From assembly GCA_039029195.1 (NCBI GenBank), contig JBCCGR010000007.1, forward strand, positions 88,962 to 152,961: 64,000 nucleotides of DNA, read 5' to 3'. A model generated the notes under the pieces. It was not told where the DNA came from. It saw only the letters and a list, made by a program, of their open reading frames with translations, and did no database searches. Both the position numbers and the translations under genes were made by a program. This DNA comes from JBCCGR01 sp039029195 (GTDB lineage: Bacteria > Pseudomonadota > Alphaproteobacteria > Rhizobiales > Rhizobiaceae). How positions within the stretch are numbered: the stretch's first letter is position 1; each line of letters starts with the position of its first letter. Positions 61,853-64,000 of this stretch are shown here, one piece after another.

Positions 61853-62896
61853 TTGGGATCACTGTCACTCAAAGACGTGCACAAATCGTTCGGCGATGTG
61901 GAGGTGCTGAAAGGCATCAACCTCGACGTTGAAGACGGAGAGTTTGTCATATTCGTCGGACCGTCTGGCTGCGGGAAATCCACCCTGTTGCGTATCATCG
62001 CCGGGCTGGAAAACGAGAGTTTCGGTGTGATCGCCATAGATGGCAAACAGGTCAACGCCCTGCCGCCAACCAAGCGTGGCATCGCCATGGTCTTCCAGAC
62101 CTATGCGCTTTATCCCCATCTGACCGTGCGGGACAATATGAGCCTGGGCCTGAAACAGGCCAAACGGCCTGCTTCTGAAATTCAGTCACAGGTCGAGCTG
62201 GCAACAAACATGCTGGCTCTCGAAGACTATCTCGATCGTCGGCCTGCCGAACTGTCTGGTGGCCAGCGCCAGCGGGTGGCCATTGGCCGGGCAATTGTGC
62301 GCAATCCAGAACTGTTCCTGTTTGACGAACCCCTGTCCAACCTTGATGCAGCCCTGCGAGTGAACACCAGGCTGGAGATCGCCAGGCTGCACCGGAAACT
62401 CTCCGCCACGATGATCTACGTGACCCACGATCAGATCGAGGCGATGACGCTAGCGGACCGTATCGTGGTGCTGAACGACGGACGCATCGAGCAGGTTGGC
62501 ACGCCGATGGAACTCTACAATTCCCCCGCCAACCAGTTCGTTGCCGGATTTATTGGTTCACCGCAGATGAACTTCATTCCGGCAGATATTCTCGGTGACG
62601 GCGAAGCCATAACAATTGGCATCCGGCCTGAACACATCAAGCTGACCAGTTCAGGCGGGGCGCTCTCCGGCACGGTGTCGCACATCGAGCAGCTTGGCGG
62701 CGACACGAATGTGTATATCGACTGCGGAGATGCGGGCACGATATCTGCGCGCCTGTTCGGTCAGCACGATTTCAAGGTGGATACAGAGCTCTCGGCCGAT
62801 TTTGAGAAAGACGCCGCCTTCCGGTTTGATCGCGATGGGGTAACTTTCATAAAAAAAGCGAATTGCCGTCCTTTTGAAGGCGCGGAACACAGGTAA
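61853..62896 (+). CDS. Sugar ABC transporter ATP-binding protein (MalK/UgpC type); C-terminal tail doubtful
   Basis: 347 aa. Walker A GPSGCGKST near residue 37, signature LSGGQRQRVAIGRAI near 133, Walker B LFLFDEPLSNLDAALR near 153, switch YVTHDQ near 192, then the MalK-type regulatory domain. The start is a TTG with AGGAG 7 nt upstream. The fold normally ends near FRFDRDG (about residue 322). The last ~20 residues (ending PFEGAEHR) do not look like the family and are near a suspected sequence junction. Confidence 0.9.
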   Translation: MGSLSLKDVHKSFGDVEVLKGINLDVEDGEFVIFVGPSGCGKSTLLRIIAGLENESFGVIAIDGKQVNALPPTKRGIAMVFQTYALYPHLTVRDNMSLGLKQAKRPASEIQSQVELATNMLALEDYLDRRPAELSGGQRQRVAIGRAIVRNPELFLFDEPLSNLDAALRVNTRLEIARLHRKLSATMIYVTHDQIEAMTLADRIVVLNDGRIEQVGTPMELYNSPANQFVAGFIGSPQMNFIPADILGDGEAITIGIRPEHIKLTSSGGALSGTVSHIEQLGGDTNVYIDCGDAGTISARLFGQHDFKVDTELSADFEKDAAFRFDRDGVTFIKKANCRPFEGAEHR

Positions 62897-62900
62897 TGCA
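62830..62900. other. Suspected junction between alphaproteobacterial DNA and a foreign segment
   Basis: The ABC ATPase reads well to FRFDRDG. Then the coding text loses family character and an AT-rich stretch containing ATAAAAAAAG appears, which reads like an intergenic or upstream region. The next gene is unrelated in function and apparent origin. The exact point cannot be placed from sequence alone. Confidence 0.5.
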
Positions 62901-63936
62901 GACGATGCCGCGCAGGCGTCCCGGCATTCCGCGAGTGAAAGAACTCTACCGAAATATTTCCCGGAAGCTCTTCGGAGACAAAGAACGCGTAGCACTCGAT
63001 GCCCGGGTTCTGACCGTTACGACTTTCTACGCAGGCGTCATTTCGCTTTCCTTTTCGCTGATCAGCTTCGGCCTGGCTCTGGATTTCGCCCACATTTTGC
63101 TGGTTCCCGCCGGTTTGCTCTTTCTCCTGTTCTATGCGCTGGCCCGCTGCACGCCCTATTTTCACCAGCGCCTGAGCTGGCTGGCGGCGCCCTGCATGAC
63201 GCTGATGATCGCGGTGCTGGCCTACCTCTGGACCGTCAACGCCGGCAGCCAGGGCGGCAGTCAGTACTATTTTTTCCTGGTCGCCAGCGCCATTACAGTG
63301 CTGCTCCGCGGTTGGGTTAAATTCGTGGTCAGCTTCATCCTGATTGCTCTCGTCGCAGCCCTGCTCTATCTGGAGCACGTCAATCCGGAGTGGATCGTCG
63401 GCTACAGCAGCGAACAACAGCGCTTCGAAGACGTACTGATCAGCTTCGTACTGGCGCTGTTTTTTTTCTCGGTGGTTATGGCGAGCATCACGCGCAACTA
63501 CGAATCTTCTTATCGTCAGGTTGAAAATTTCCGCCTGCACTTCTCGGAAGACCTGGCCATCGCGAAACAATTGCAAAAACGCATCTATCGTTTCGATAGC
63601 TTTGATGATATCAAAAAACGCTACGACCTGGCCCTGAAACACATTCCATCCCGGGAACTGAGCGGCGATCTGTACGAACTCGGAGAAATCACGCGGGATT
63701 CGCGCAAGGCCCTGCGCATCTTTCTGGCGGACGCCCGCGGGCATGGCATCAACGCTTCGCTGTCGGCGATGCTGATTAAAAGCGAATGGGCGAACCTGAA
63801 TCACGAGGAAATGAATCCCGCGCAGGCTCTCGCGGAATTAAATCGCAAATTTTTCAAACACTACGGCGACTCCGTCAGCTTCTCGGCGGTCATCGCGGCG
63901 CGAACGATCTTGCCGACCGGATCGCCGGGGCGCTGA
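62896..63936 (+). pseudogene. Membrane SpoIIE-type PP2C phosphatase, broken at its 3' end
   Basis: The frame gives 346 aa. About six membrane helices (residues about 48-205) are followed by a linker (LHFSEDLAIAKQLQKRIY) and the start of a SpoIIE/RsbU phosphatase domain (LSGDLYELGE about 254, with metal Asp; LADARGHGINASLSAM about 276). The domain stops near residue 331 (SFSAVIA), well before its usual end, after which the frame is unrelated. A GTG at 62935 is an alternative start. Proteins of this membrane layout are common in Leptospirales, but that assignment is from memory. The gene is functionally out of place beside a sugar ABC operon. Confidence 0.7.
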
Positions 63937-64000
63937 ACGCACATTGCGCGATCACGACGGCAAGCGATCTGGTGCACGGCGTTGCGCTGGACGCGCCGCC
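63882..64000 (+). CDS. cbiG: Fragment of CbiG, cobalt-precorrin-5A hydrolase (central part), in a different frame
   Basis: In the frame starting at 63882 the sequence reads LGGHRGANDLADRIAG, then ITTASDLVHGVALDAP, which is the conserved GG(H)xGAN.LA..IA.....ITTA.D..GVALD.P core of CbiG. No start is present and the right side is cut by the window. The first ~15-20 nt also read correctly as the end of the phosphatase in another frame, so this fragment was probably joined to it by a short shared sequence. Confidence 0.65.

Noticed and set aside
62761..63804. Minus-strand frame of 347 codons across the ATPase/phosphatase boundary
   Set aside because: Shadow of the plus-strand genes, of highly biased composition.

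Overview
The window looks like chromosomal DNA of an alphaproteobacterium, probably a marine-type member of the Hyphomicrobiales or a close relative. The basis is moderate-to-high GC, dense mixed-strand operons with ATGA and TGATG overlaps, a heterotetrameric sarcosine oxidase, a DctQ-DctM fused TRAP transporter, a fused NuoE/NuoF-type formate dehydrogenase beta subunit, and Zur, IclR, LysR and GntR regulators beside their targets. No rRNA, tRNA, CRISPR array, prophage or insertion sequence was found. Genus cannot be fixed from sequence reading alone.

Layout. 1-7302 (minus): two adenylate-forming ligases (one cut by the window edge), a membrane zinc peptidase and a two-subunit NAD-dependent formate dehydrogenase. 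7452-8339: a LysR regulator. 8390-13023 (minus): a tight five-gene enzyme operon (metallo-beta-lactamase-fold lactonase, ABM monooxygenase, Gfo/Idh/MocA dehydrogenase, tartrate/isopropylmalate-type dehydrogenase, FAD amine oxidase). 13147-13971: an IclR regulator. 14065-23214 (plus): GMC dehydrogenase, TerC-like membrane protein, TRAP transporter, HisD-like dehydrogenase, SDR and zinc alcohol dehydrogenase. Together 8390-23214 is a bidirectional catabolic locus around IclR. Its TRAP/HisD-like/SDR/ADH part resembles clusters for dihydroxypropanesulfonate or similar polyols, but the substrate is unproven.

23209-30166 (minus) is a C1 block: soxBDAG followed by two tandem folD genes, the second lacking the catalytic lysine. 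With formate dehydrogenase it could carry sarcosine methyl groups toward CO2. 30408-33846 holds an amine oxidase and, on the other strand, an aromatic amino acid decarboxylase with RidA. 34624-38920 is a zinc island: zur, znuB, znuC, znuA with eight 13-residue His-rich repeats, and a DUF1826 gene, with two matching Zur boxes. 39183-45183 has acnB, ilvA, an iron alcohol dehydrogenase and an NTF2-like protein. 45703-51273 is a histidine kinase/response regulator pair next to an unusual Asn-rich autotransporter. 51525-53012 is selO. 53458-62896 is an amino-sugar island (nagA, SIS protein, GntR regulator, murQ, ABC transporter, Gfo/Idh dehydrogenase).

The last ~1.1 kb does not fit. After the ABC ATPase comes a membrane SpoIIE-type phosphatase of a kind I associate with spirochaetes. 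It is cut mid-domain at a short stretch that reads sensibly both as the phosphatase and, in another frame, as the central part of cobalamin-biosynthesis CbiG. The right end of the window is best treated as a probable assembly chimera until checked against reads.
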